DNA of 64,000 nt from Rivularia sp. PCC 7116. GTDB lineage: Bacteria > Cyanobacteriota > Cyanobacteriia > Cyanobacteriales > Nostocaceae. This document shows positions 36,289 through 44,849 of the stretch, in pieces. Location: positions 6,510,001 through 6,574,000 of the forward strand of contig NC_019678.1 in assembly GCF_000316665.1 (NCBI RefSeq). Direction: 5' to 3'. The position numbers and the translations under genes were made by a program. The notes beneath the pieces are model-generated. The model did not search any database. It saw nothing but the letters and a program-made list of their open reading frames with translations, and was not told the DNA's origin. Numbering within the stretch: position 1 is the first letter of the stretch; each line of letters starts with the position of its first letter.

Positions 36289-38289
36289 CTAAATCCTTTT
36301 TAAAATACCCATAACTTGATGCTTTTGCAAAACTCTTATTAAATGTTGTGCTTGAAGTTTGTATAAAGGTACTTTTAAAGTCTGAGGTAAATTATTGATT
36401 AATTCTCTGGCTTTATCTAAAGGGTAGTTGGAAATTTTGGCAATTTGATTTGCTCCTTCAAATTTGGCTTCTTCTGTATTGGCGCTTTGAATGACTACTT
36501 GCCAATTTTTGGGATAAATACCAATTCTTCCTGCTTCCATTCTTTTCAACCCATCGATGGTTGCAAGAACAGTTAAACTGATACCTGGTTCTATTTGCTT
36601 GTATGCTTTAGGCATTAACTCTCCTTGTAGCGGTGGTTTTTGATATAAAATTGGTACTACACCATAGCCGTAAGCAATTTCGGAAAGCATTAAACCATTT
36701 AAAGTATCAACTTCAGTAAATTGATATTCCGTGACTAAAACTGTTTGGTTGTGTAAACGGAATAAGTCAAGAATGTTTTCACCAAATGCGGCTCCGGCAA
36801 AGGCTTCTGCTGCGACTGCGTAAGCTGATATTATTTGAGCTTTGGGTAATATTTGAGCCAAGTTTTCACTCAAACGCTGCCCAAAAGTACGAATTACTAA
36901 ATTACTTTTGGGGTTAATTTTTAAAGCTTTTAGTCCCATTTCCACGTTTAACATTTCGTCTTCGCTAGTAGCAATTACGCTTTTCGCTGTGGAAAGATTT
37001 ACTTTAGTCAAAGACTGGTTTAAATCACCTTTGAATAAAGGTATATCTGGTAAATGATTGTCATCAAAGTCGTCTTCTAAGGCAATCGCGACTAAGGGTT
37101 GATTGAATTGCTGTAATATCTTTGCTGCTTTACTACCAACTCTTTTAATGCCAATAATTACTATATGCTCTTCTTCGGGAACTGGAGAGCGTTTTTTGGA
37201 AAATAGAAATTTAGTTGATAAGAGTTTTTCGGTAGCCAGCGCATATAATACCCCAACAAAAGCTGTTCCAGCTACCGCTAACGCCAAAGCTAAAAATTGC
37301 AAAATTATCGAGTTGGGCTGTACGCTATACAAAAAATCTGCATATCCACCCAAGAGTAAACTAATTGTCAGATATAAAGGATTTACAGAAGTCGAATTTC
37401 CTACTAATACATAAAAGAGTATGGTTCCTACAGTTACCAAGCCAATGGTTACTAAAATTGAAACAATTACCAACCGACGAATTTGGGAACCAGAATGCCA
37501 ATAATCTAAAAACTTTTTTCTAATTTTAATTTGATTAAAAATATTTGCTGGCTCTTTCCATATTTGCTTTTTCTTGGGAGTATTATTAATCGCACCTTTT
37601 TTTTGTTTTGATAACAACCTATCAAATTGTTCTACATATATCAGAGTCGAATCTTCCTTAATTACTGTTTCAGAATCCCAATCATAAAAGCAATTAAAGG
37701 CATCATATTTATTCGGTAAATAGCACAGTAACTTTCGAGAGCCAGAATTTATTTCAAAAAGCTGACGACGGTGAAAAATATCTCTATCACGAACTTTATG
37801 CTGAAAGACTCCCAGCCAATTATTATTTAAATTAAAAAATCCTAACGAATCTCCCCCTAAAGCCGCAAGAGCAAAGGATGCAGCCGATAAATGAATGGGA
37901 TCGTAACCAACATAATTGCTTAACTGCTCCTCTAAAAGTTGATTTAAATTTTCCTTCGTCGAACGAACTACCAAGCGAGCATTTTTGTTAAGTTGTCTGA
38001 CAGCGATGGCAGTTTCGGCGTTAATCAATTCGTCGCTAGTGACAATCAAAACAGCACGGCAAAGTTCAATTTTCGCACGCTCAAAAGTGCTATTTTGACG
38101 ACAGTCACCGATAATTAGTTCATCGAGCAATTTATCTACACCGGGAATTCTCCAACTTTTCGGCTCTACTAACTCAATTCCAACCACCTTTACCCCGAAT
38201 TGTTTCAAAGCAATTACGCATTGCTGCCCCAATCCTCCTAAACCACATATTAGAAAACGCTCTTCTGTAGCAGGTTTATGTTCTCCCAT
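36289..38289 (-). CDS. Twin-RCK NAD-binding channel-like membrane protein
   Basis: This 666-residue protein has a TrkA_N/RCK domain at about residues 10-130 (LICGLGGLGQQ), two or three TM segments at about 272-355, a second RCK domain at about 375-500 (IVIIGIKRVGSKAAK) and a TrkA_C-like end. This order (RCK-pore-RCK) is known for cyanobacterial channel-like proteins and K+ transport regulators. In the loop between the TM segments the filter position reads GGYAD (residues 314-318), not the canonical TVGYGD. Either conduction is altered or this is a regulatory protein. It is divergent from the small anchored protein at 38504. Confidence 0.85.
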   Translation of the reverse strand: MGEHKPATEERFLICGLGGLGQQCVIALKQFGVKVVGIELVEPKSWRIPGVDKLLDELIIGDCRQNSTFERAKIELCRAVLIVTSDELINAETAIAVRQLNKNARLVVRSTKENLNQLLEEQLSNYVGYDPIHLSAASFALAALGGDSLGFFNLNNNWLGVFQHKVRDRDIFHRRQLFEINSGSRKLLCYLPNKYDAFNCFYDWDSETVIKEDSTLIYVEQFDRLLSKQKKGAINNTPKKKQIWKEPANIFNQIKIRKKFLDYWHSGSQIRRLVIVSILVTIGLVTVGTILFYVLVGNSTSVNPLYLTISLLLGGYADFLYSVQPNSIILQFLALALAVAGTAFVGVLYALATEKLLSTKFLFSKKRSPVPEEEHIVIIGIKRVGSKAAKILQQFNQPLVAIALEDDFDDNHLPDIPLFKGDLNQSLTKVNLSTAKSVIATSEDEMLNVEMGLKALKINPKSNLVIRTFGQRLSENLAQILPKAQIISAYAVAAEAFAGAAFGENILDLFRLHNQTVLVTEYQFTEVDTLNGLMLSEIAYGYGVVPILYQKPPLQGELMPKAYKQIEPGISLTVLATIDGLKRMEAGRIGIYPKNWQVVIQSANTEEAKFEGANQIAKISNYPLDKARELINNLPQTLKVPLYKLQAQHLIRVLQKHQVMGILKRI

Positions 38290-38503
38290 GACTTAATTTT
38301 GGATTCTATATTAGTTAAGACGGTTAAAATTTACAAATTTTGAAACAGTTATTATTCCTTATAAAAAGAAATAGTAAATCATTAGAATGTATTTAATATA
38401 TATACAGTTGATTTATCGGTATTTTACGAAAAAGGTTTGATACTCATTCAAACAGCCGCAAAAATCATAGCATAGTATATTAATATACTTATAGCTATAC
38501 GCC

Positions 38504-38998
38504 ATGACTAAAGCAGTAAAGATAGTTAGAAATTTGATTATAGGTTTTGCTTTAATTACAATGATTTCAGCAATCGGCGTTTATGGTTTAATTATTTTCG
38601 TCTTTTCTGCCGAGAATGTAGAGGAATATGAAAGTAAACAAGCGCTATCAAGCCTACAAATAAGGTTTGCAAAAGGAAATATTTCTAATGCTTATGTAGC
38701 AACTTCTACTTATTGGCACGATTATAATTATTACGCTCGTTTTAATGCAAAAGCAGACTTTATCGAGAAATTTATCGTCGAAACCAAAAATAACAGAAAT
38801 AAACTTCAAGAAGAACCTATAGATTCTAAGGCTTGCCAAATAATACTCTCTGAAAAAATTAGACTTTCGTGGTGGAATCCGCAAGAGTTTGACGTAGATA
38901 AATGCTATTCAGATAAGAATATTTCACCTGGTACCTTTTCCGTATTGCTTTATCATCCCGAAAGCAGAACTGCATTTTATTACCACCATAATAATTAG
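38504..38998 (+). CDS. Small N-terminally anchored hypothetical protein
   Basis: This 164-residue protein has one N-terminal TM segment (about residues 10-33, FALITMISAIGVYGLIIFVF) and an extracytoplasmic remainder rich in Tyr, Asn and charged residues, with two Cys (about 109 and 129). Its end is a His/Asn-rich 'FYYHHNN'. No family was recognised. It is likely a periplasmic or cell-surface protein; it might hold a disulphide. Start by TTGCGC-poor but ATG-supported N-terminus. Confidence 0.65.
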   Translation: MTKAVKIVRNLIIGFALITMISAIGVYGLIIFVFSAENVEEYESKQALSSLQIRFAKGNISNAYVATSTYWHDYNYYARFNAKADFIEKFIVETKNNRNKLQEEPIDSKACQIILSEKIRLSWWNPQEFDVDKCYSDKNISPGTFSVLLYHPESRTAFYYHHNN

Positions 38999-39091
38999 CA
39001 TCTCAATGCAGAATATGTATTTTGAAAGAGGTGGGAGAGGGGATAGATTATAGAAGAAAAAATTCCCATCACTCCATTACCCATTACTCCA

Positions 39092-39517
39092 TCACTTCAT
39101 GACGTATCTGGATTTTTCCCATAAACCCAAACCTCGCTGTTTAGCATTAGCTTCTGCTACCAAATACTGGATTCTGCTTTCATAACAATTTTGCTCTACA
39201 GAAGTTTTATCTACAACAGCTTTACCTTCTTTAACCATTTGCAGATTTATCGATTTATTATTTAAAAATACTTCCCCAACAATTTGCGATTCCTTATAGG
39301 TATCTGCAAACCTAATAACTATAGGATTACCATTCGGTAAAAGTTGTTTCAATCTTTGATTAGCTTCATCTCTACGAGATTTTCGAGTTGGTATGTGAAT
39401 GCAAGCCATCTTTACAGTGGCTACTTGCCCGCTGACATTTTTTGCACGAATGGTTTCCCCATCTACCACACCCACCACAGTTGCGAGTATCAACATTAAT
39501 TCTGTTAAAGAAGTCAT
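39092..39517 (-). CDS. Staphylococcal-nuclease-fold protein lacking catalytic residues
   Basis: This 141-residue protein has the SNase-like (thermonuclease) layout: VVDGETI (residues 17-23), a strand ending 'VKMACIHIP', and NLQMVKEGKAVVDK, then a YLVAEANAKQRGLGLWEKS end typical of the family. The active-site motif normally reads like RLIGIDTPE; here it is CIHIPT, with His and Ile in place of the Asp/Thr/Glu. The later Gly-Arg (Arg87) position reads Gly-Glu. It is likely catalytically dead, with a ligand-binding or cell-surface role. A hydrophobic N-terminus could be a signal or anchor. Confidence 0.78.
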   Translation of the reverse strand: MTSLTELMLILATVVGVVDGETIRAKNVSGQVATVKMACIHIPTRKSRRDEANQRLKQLLPNGNPIVIRFADTYKESQIVGEVFLNNKSINLQMVKEGKAVVDKTSVEQNCYESRIQYLVAEANAKQRGLGLWEKSRYVMK

Positions 39518-39885
39518 TTTTTATTTTAAAAAAGAATATAAGTAATACCATGTTACTTTAATAACTGCGTATTTGGTGAAGTTTAACTCATATTTGACGC
39601 AGGGATTTTATACTCCCATTACCCTCTAAAATTTTCGATCAAATTTCTCTCCATAAAAATGCGGAATTCTTCTGAAAGAAATTGAAGGTTACTAAGGATG
39701 GCTGATTGTCTATTCTCCTCATAGAATAGAGTTATTCCGGCAGGGAGTATGATTTTTTTTAGCTCAAATTTTACTGACTAGGATTTGTATCGTTAGCGTT
39801 ATCAGAAAGCATCTGTGGCATTTAATTTTCGAGGCTTCTAATAAACGTCTGCGTAAAAACCTTTGTAGGAAATAAGAAATTAAAG
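39518..39885. promoter_or_regulatory. Divergent intergenic region upstream of the GH9 cellulase
   Basis: It holds 368 bases without a gene. A hairpin CTATTCT (39710-39716) / AGAATAG (39723-39729) lies upstream of the cellulase. An AGGAAATAAG ribosome-binding site lies just before the ATG at 39886. No known riboswitch was recognised. Confidence 0.4.
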
Positions 39886-42357
39886 ATGAATCAGAATCAA
39901 CCGAAATTCAACTACGGTGAAGCTCTACAAAAGTCTAATCTTTTCTACCTAGTTCAGCGTTCTGGAGATTTGCCCGACGATTATGTTATTTCTTGGCGCG
40001 ATGATTCTGCTGTTAATGACGGTGCCGATGTCAACCGCGATTTAAGTGGTGGATACTACGATGCAGGCGACCATGTTAAATTCGGCTTTCCGATGGCAGC
40101 CTCAATGACGATGCTTGGCTGGGGCGTAATCGAATATACCGAGGGCTATAAGAAAGTTGGTCAGTTTGACAATACCCTTGAGAATATCAGATGGGGAACT
40201 GACTATCTTCTTAAAGCATACGACGATAAAGGAACTGCAACTACATCAGATGATGTTTTCTGGGGGCAAGTAGGTAACGGTCAAATAGACCATGCTTACT
40301 GGGGAGCGCCTGAAGACATGACTATGCCTAGACCAGCTTTTAAGGTAGATGCACAAAACCCCGGTTCGGATTTAACCGCAGAAAGCGCTGCTGCATTAGC
40401 TTCTGCTTCCATTGCTTTCCGCTCTACTGATGCAGCTTATGCCGATAAGCTCTTGGAGAAAGCTAAAGGGCTTTATGAATTTGCGGAGCAATATCAAGGT
40501 GCATACACTGATTCCATCACTAATACTCGGAGTTTCTACAATTCTTGGAGCGGCTATGAAGATGAACTGGCTTGGGGAGCAGTTTGGTTGCACAAAGCGA
40601 TTCAGGCAAACGGCGAGACGGATAGCCAATACCTAGATAAAGCACAAAACTACTACAAAGGTATTACTCCTGGCTGGACGCATAATTGGGACGAAAAATC
40701 TTATGGTACTGCTATTCTATTAGCTCAACTGACAGATAAATCTCAATACAAGCAGGATGTAGAAGCTTGGTTAGATAACTGGGCAGATCCTAATGGTGGC
40801 ATCCAGAAAACTGCTGGCGGTTTAGCCTGGTTGGATCAATGGGGTTCGCTACGCTATACAGCAAATACTGCTTTTTTAGCCGGTGTTTATGGTGACACTG
40901 TTAACGATAAACAAGGAAAATACACGGAGTTTTCTGAAAGCCAGATTAACTATATTTTAGGAGACAATCCTAATAATTTTAGTTACATGGTGGGTTTTGG
41001 TGAGAACTACCCCCAAAATCCTCACCACCGAGCAGCTTCTGGTACGACTAATATCGGTGACTCTGACTCTAATGAATACACTCTCTACGGTGCATTAGTT
41101 GGTGGTCCCTCTGCACCAAATGATGATGCTTATCAAGATAAGCGTACCGACTATATCGCCAATGAAGTTGCATTAGACTACAATGCAGCTTTTACCGGCG
41201 CTCTAGCACGCATGACTGAGCAATTCGGTGGGGAAGCACTGACTGAAATTCCTGGTATTAACCTTGATGGAAGTACTAATCCCAACGACTCGGGTGGCAA
41301 TGATAATCCCGACGTAGATAATCCCAACGATTCGGGTGGCAATGATAATCCCGACGTAGATAATCCCAACGATTCGGGTGGTAACGATAATCCCGACGTA
41401 GATAATCCCAACGATTCGGGTGGTAATGATAATCCCGACGTAGATAATCCCAACGATTCGGGTGGTAATGATAATCCCGGTGGAGATAATCCCAATGATT
41501 CGGGTGGTAATGATAATCCCGATGGAGATACCGGAACATTAAAGGATGTCCAATTCTCTGTAGTAAATCAATGGAATAATGGCTTTACAGGCAAAATCAA
41601 AATTACTAACAACAGCAATCAAGCTATTGATGGCTGGGAGTTGGAATTTAATGCTCCTTTCGAGATAAAAAACACGTGGGACGCTAGTATTGAAAGCGAT
41701 GAAGGAAACGAATATGTCATCAAGAATCTCGGCTATAACCGTTTAATTGCGTCAGGAGAATCAGTTGAGTTTGGTTTCCAAGGTAGTTATTCTGGTGATA
41801 TCAATTTAGCTATTGATAATGTAGAGCTTAATGGAACGGGAAATCTTAGCAGTGCGGTTGGTTTAACCGATAGTAATCCAATCGTTCCAGCTACTGCTAG
41901 CGATAACCCTGATGAAAGTAGTAATCCAATCGATCCAATTACTGGTAGCGGTGATAATTCCAATACAGATAACAATCCAACCGATCCAATTACTAGTGGT
42001 GGTAATCCCGATTCAGCTAATGAAGCAATTGATAATGTCGTTTTCTCTCTAGTAAATCAATGGAATAATGGTTTTACAGCCAATGTAAAAATTACCAACA
42101 ACAGCAATGAAGTTGTAAACGGTTGGGAATTAGAATTGAACACTCCTTTTGAGATTAAAGAAATCTGGAATGGCAGTATTGAAAGTCAGGAAGGAAACGA
42201 ATATCTGATTCAAGATGTGGGCTGGAATGCCTCCATTGCACCAGGCTCATCCCTTGAGTTTGGCTTTAATGGTATCAATGCCGATGCTATAAGCGAGCAG
42301 GATATTATCAACCAAATTAGCTTTTCTTCGGATTCCTTGCCAATTTCTGACTCTTAG
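39886..42357 (+). CDS. GH9 endoglucanase with repeat linker and two CBM2 domains
   Basis: This 823-residue protein has a GH9 catalytic domain at about 1-450 (SGGYYDAGDHVKF with Asp59/Asp62, then PHHRAASG, then NEVALDYNAAF at the catalytic Glu end). A tandem linker of six exact 14-residue units NPNDSGGNDNPDVD follows, coded at 41278-41529. Then come two CBM2-type modules (about 548-645 and 715-815, each with 'FSVVNQWNNGFTGKIKITNN'-like starts). Substrate is expected to be cellulose or a similar beta-glucan; cellulose-containing sheaths occur in this group. No N-terminal signal peptide is visible: the frame upstream runs to a stop without another ATG. Export must use another route or the protein stays inside. 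Confidence 0.93.
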   Translation: MNQNQPKFNYGEALQKSNLFYLVQRSGDLPDDYVISWRDDSAVNDGADVNRDLSGGYYDAGDHVKFGFPMAASMTMLGWGVIEYTEGYKKVGQFDNTLENIRWGTDYLLKAYDDKGTATTSDDVFWGQVGNGQIDHAYWGAPEDMTMPRPAFKVDAQNPGSDLTAESAAALASASIAFRSTDAAYADKLLEKAKGLYEFAEQYQGAYTDSITNTRSFYNSWSGYEDELAWGAVWLHKAIQANGETDSQYLDKAQNYYKGITPGWTHNWDEKSYGTAILLAQLTDKSQYKQDVEAWLDNWADPNGGIQKTAGGLAWLDQWGSLRYTANTAFLAGVYGDTVNDKQGKYTEFSESQINYILGDNPNNFSYMVGFGENYPQNPHHRAASGTTNIGDSDSNEYTLYGALVGGPSAPNDDAYQDKRTDYIANEVALDYNAAFTGALARMTEQFGGEALTEIPGINLDGSTNPNDSGGNDNPDVDNPNDSGGNDNPDVDNPNDSGGNDNPDVDNPNDSGGNDNPDVDNPNDSGGNDNPGGDNPNDSGGNDNPDGDTGTLKDVQFSVVNQWNNGFTGKIKITNNSNQAIDGWELEFNAPFEIKNTWDASIESDEGNEYVIKNLGYNRLIASGESVEFGFQGSYSGDINLAIDNVELNGTGNLSSAVGLTDSNPIVPATASDNPDESSNPIDPITGSGDNSNTDNNPTDPITSGGNPDSANEAIDNVVFSLVNQWNNGFTANVKITNNSNEVVNGWELELNTPFEIKEIWNGSIESQEGNEYLIQDVGWNASIAPGSSLEFGFNGINADAISEQDIINQISFSSDSLPISDS
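41278..41529. repeat. Six 42-bp tandem repeats encoding the cellulase linker
   Basis: The unit of 42 bases codes for NPNDSGGNDNPDVD; the last two copies differ at one or two codons. Units are nearly identical at base level, so copy number may vary between strains. Confidence 0.92.
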
Positions 42358-42399
42358 ATGTAACAGTTTTAGATTTGTAGGGGAGGCTCTCTAGCAGTG

Positions 42400-42450
42400 T
42401 CGTAATCCAACATTACTCTATTCATGTTGGGTTACGGTGCAATTTCTAAC
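42400..42450. repeat. TGTTGGGTTAC hairpin repeat (REP-like), copy 1
   Basis: GTAATCCAACAT pairs with ATGTTGGGTTAC, followed by GGTGCAATTTC. Related copies lie at about 43686-43750, 44088-44153 and 47321-47380, all with the same flank. Confidence 0.75.
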
Positions 42451-42452
42451 TT

Positions 42453-42608
42453 ACTAGTACTACACCACATTAATTTTGAGGAGTTATAAACTTTCTTTTA
42501 AAAAACCGCAGAGAGCGCAGAGGGCGCGGAGGAAGAGAGTTCAGAGGATTATCTTGTTAAAAGGGAAATTTCTGTTATCCCTCATTACTTATGTGGCAGA
42601 GTACTAGT
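42453..42608. repeat. MITE-like element with ACTAGTACT...CCACAT termini
   Basis: The left end reads ACTAGTACTACACCACAT and the right end, reverse complemented, ACTAGTACTCTGCCACAT. The interior contains the CGCAGAGNGCGCAGAGG repeat. It shares its terminal ACTAGT (42603-42608) with the next element, so one may have inserted into the other's end. Confidence 0.7.
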
Positions 42609-42725
42609 ACTCAAGCAAGCCAATATTGGCTGAGGTAAAGGAGGGGGGAGAGAGGGAAGAGGGGGGAGAGAAAATTGTCTGTATTAACGATACATCCTGC
42701 AAAGTTTTCTTGGTGAAGTACTAGT
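42603..42725. repeat. MITE-like element with ACTAGT termini, copy B
   Basis: The left end reads ACTAGTACTCAAGCAAGCC and the right end, reverse complemented, ACTAGTACTTCACCAAG. The core contains GGGGGGAGAGAGGG and TGCAAAGTT, as in copy A (35889-36022). It is 123 bp long. Confidence 0.68.
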
Positions 42726-42775
42726 CAAAAAATCATACTTATAAAAGCACTTAACCCAACCTACTGAGCGCGTTG

Positions 42776-43534
42776 TTAATCAGTTCCTCTACGGTAGAAT
42801 GGTTCGCAGTTATTTTTGAAGTAATCAGAAAAATAACTTTCAGAACTATCAATTTTAACGAAATCCACGGGTGGATCTGGTATTTCAATGTTGCGAATGC
42901 ACAAGTCTAAACCCGAAATCACAGCATCCCAATCACCATAATCTTCGATAGCTATAAGGGTATGAGGTTTTTCATCATATGATGGGTCGAAAAAGTGAGC
43001 AAGATAAGCGGATTTGACCGATTTAAACTTTGTTAAATAATTTTTTAATACCTCAACCAAAGCCTTGGGATAATTTGCGGGCTGACCAATCATTATTTCG
43101 GTTCCACTTTGGACTTCCCTTGCTGAATCTTGGTTAAAAATACTCCCATCTAAAAGAGATGCAATTTCTTCGACTGTAAATTCTTTTCCACAATCATTAT
43201 TTGGATTTAAAAGTAATTTTTGTCCTTTAGTCATCTCAAAGAAAGTCCTGGCATTAAAACTAACATAATCTGATTCTTCCCTAATAGCTCTTTGCAAAGC
43301 TGTAAACGAACTGAAAAATGGTAAATAAACATTACCGTTTATTTCCATAGACTGGATTGAGATGGATTCTTGCTCACCCGCAATTCTTGAACCATAGCTT
43401 GGCTTTGAATTAGGGGGTTGTACTAAGAAAATATCGGATTCCAAAATAAGTTTGTAAAAATCATTACGAACAACCGGGTCATTGGCTGCCTTAACTAAAA
43501 GTTCTTCTAATTGATTACTAGGATTAAATTCCAT
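42776..43534 (-). CDS. SseB-family protein
   Basis: This 252-residue protein matches the two-domain SseB family (enhanced serine sensitivity). The N-terminal domain includes 'LPFFSSFTALQRAIREES' (about residues 73-90) and 'LLLNPNNDCGKEFTVEEI'. The C-terminal domain includes 'GQPANYPKALVEVLKNYL' and SAYLAHFFDP. The biochemical role of SseB is not well settled. The protein is cytosolic. It is flanked by repeat elements on both sides and has no operon partner. Confidence 0.85.
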   Translation of the reverse strand: MEFNPSNQLEELLVKAANDPVVRNDFYKLILESDIFLVQPPNSKPSYGSRIAGEQESISIQSMEINGNVYLPFFSSFTALQRAIREESDYVSFNARTFFEMTKGQKLLLNPNNDCGKEFTVEEIASLLDGSIFNQDSAREVQSGTEIMIGQPANYPKALVEVLKNYLTKFKSVKSAYLAHFFDPSYDEKPHTLIAIEDYGDWDAVISGLDLCIRNIEIPDPPVDFVKIDSSESYFSDYFKNNCEPFYRRGTD

Positions 43535-43685
43535 TTAATTAATTATTTTAGATATTGAAGCATACTTTAGAATGCTTATTTTACTTACTAAAATAGTCTA
43601 TAAATTATACTTACGCCTGCGAATTATTTCGTATATTGGTTTAGACAGGAAAATAATTTGCTTAGAAACGGTTGGTTTGAATTCT

Positions 43686-44025
43686 GTCGTAATCCAATAT
43701 TAGTAATTTGAAACAACCACAAATAATTTTGGATTAAGGTGCAATTTCTTATTCTTTAACTAAAAACCATATTTATCAAAGCACTGCGAGCGTAACCTAC
43801 AATTACTATTCTCTTCAATAATTTTAAATTATCGAATGGTGCGTCACGGCATCAACAAATTAACTCTTTCTTACCAAAGTTATTCAAGCCGTGGCACAAC
43901 GGCAATATTGTGGGAAGAAAATCTACACCACAATTTGCCTCCCCTACAATTACCAATTACCCATTCACCAATCCCTTAAATTTCTCATATAAAGGCAATT
44001 GCTTCAAAATCGGGGTCATTTACAG
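43686..44025. repeat. Direct repeat copy A, with decayed 3' end of a TPR gene
   Basis: This 340-base stretch closely matches 47321-47680. It includes a hairpin repeat, the GGTGCGTCACGGC/GCCGTGGCAC palindrome, ATTACCA repeats and, at its right end, bases encoding VNDPDFEAIA on the minus strand. This is the C-terminus of the TPR gene at 47613-50492. In this copy an indel and stops follow, then KFKGLVNG in a shifted frame. Confidence 0.9.
43966..44025 (-). pseudogene. 3' fragment of the coiled-coil/TPR gene
   Basis: Minus-strand codons match VNDPDFEAIA of the intact gene, followed by an in-frame stop, a frameshift and the remnant of its last nine residues. There is no upstream coding part. It marks the end of the duplicated segment. 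Confidence 0.85.
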
Positions 44026-44030
44026 TTTTT

Positions 44031-44153
44031 AGGTTGGGTTAGGCACCAAAACTAATTTGATTAAAAACGATAACTTTAAATCGTGTCCTAACCCAACATC
44101 AATCATTTGAAACAATCACAGATAATGTTGAGTTACGGTACAATTTCTAATTA
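44031..44153. repeat. AGGTTGGGTTAGGCAC-type repeat with hairpin
   Basis: The segment AATTTGATTAAAAACGATAA, TTTAAATCGTGTC and the following ATGTTGAGTTACGG hairpin match 47263-47380. It sits between direct repeat A and the TetR gene and forms part of the duplicated unit. Confidence 0.8.
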
Positions 44154-44155
44154 TT

Positions 44156-44752
44156 TTAATTTGATACAGGATTCTCAACTAGCATTTCCTTCACATATCG
44201 CTCAATAACCAATCGCTGTTCTTCGCTTGTTAGGCGATTGGCTTGAATCAGCCAGTCAAGACTAACGCCATTTACCAGTGCTAGAAGAGCGTTGGCTTCA
44301 ATACCAGGCTTTATATCCTGGCGCAATAAGTTAGCTGCTTGCAACCCTTCAAGCTCCTCTACTAACATCTCTCGCAGTTGTGCTGCGCTCTGCTGATGTT
44401 CGCTCATCAGGTTTTCCCGACCAACGGCATATCCTAAAAATGCTACCCAGACTCTCAGTATATCTTGCCGCTCTCTATCTAACGGTAAAAATGCTGAGAG
44501 CATGGTGACTAATCTTTCTATTCCCGAAACAGAATCAATTGCTTCTGCCATAAAAGTTTTGAGTTTTTCTGTCACCTGATTTAAAGCGAACAAAATTAAC
44601 TCTTGCTTATTGCGAAAGTAATGAGTGACAACCCCTGTCGTACAACCCATTTCCTGCGCGATCGCCCTCATGCTAGTACGGTCTAACCCCTCCCGCACAA
44701 TTACTTGCCAAGCTGCTTGCGATACCTCAAGACGACGCTTTTCCTGGGTCAT
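44156..44752 (-). CDS. TetR/AcrR-family repressor
   Basis: This 198-residue protein has the TetR HTH at about 22-55 ('GLDRTSMRAIAQEMGCTTGV' then VTHYFRNKQEL). The helical C-terminus is of the TetR_C_6/BetI-like type. The gene is divergent from the membrane protein at 44850, with a 97-base gap that holds two mirror-image palindromes, the likely operators. It probably represses both genes and is released by an unknown small ligand. A drug- or lipid-related substrate would fit, but nothing here identifies it. Confidence 0.92.
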   Translation of the reverse strand: MTQEKRRLEVSQAAWQVIVREGLDRTSMRAIAQEMGCTTGVVTHYFRNKQELILFALNQVTEKLKTFMAEAIDSVSGIERLVTMLSAFLPLDRERQDILRVWVAFLGYAVGRENLMSEHQQSAAQLREMLVEELEGLQAANLLRQDIKPGIEANALLALVNGVSLDWLIQANRLTSEEQRLVIERYVKEMLVENPVSN

Positions 44753-44784
44753 AGATTCTCAAATAATTCTTCAACTACTAGTTC

Positions 44785-44849
44785 TTGACAAACTATCATA
44801 ACAGTTGTTATATACTAAATATGCATAACAACTGTTATGAGGTAAAAGA
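44785..44849 (+). promoter_or_regulatory. Promoter with two TetR operator sites
   Basis: TTGACA (44785-44790) and TTATAT (44808-44813) are separated by 17 bases, a good sigma-70-type pair for the membrane-protein gene. ATAACAGTTGTTAT (44798-44811) overlaps the spacer and -10. ATAACAACTGTTAT (44825-44838), its exact reverse complement, lies further down. The centres are 27 bases apart. A GAGGT site precedes the ATG at 44850. Binding by the divergent TetR protein is inferred. Confidence 0.75.

Larger units (their letters stand above)
42358..42775. other. Intergenic region filled by a hairpin repeat and two abutting MITE-like elements
   Basis: No gene. The hairpin repeat (about 42400-42450) is one of a family described separately. 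Two ACTAGT-ended elements (42453-42608 and 42603-42725) abut it. Together they explain nearly the whole gap. Confidence 0.75.

Noticed and set aside
41178-41539. Two minus-strand frames over the cellulase linker
   Set aside because: They are antisense translations of the 42-bp tandem repeats.
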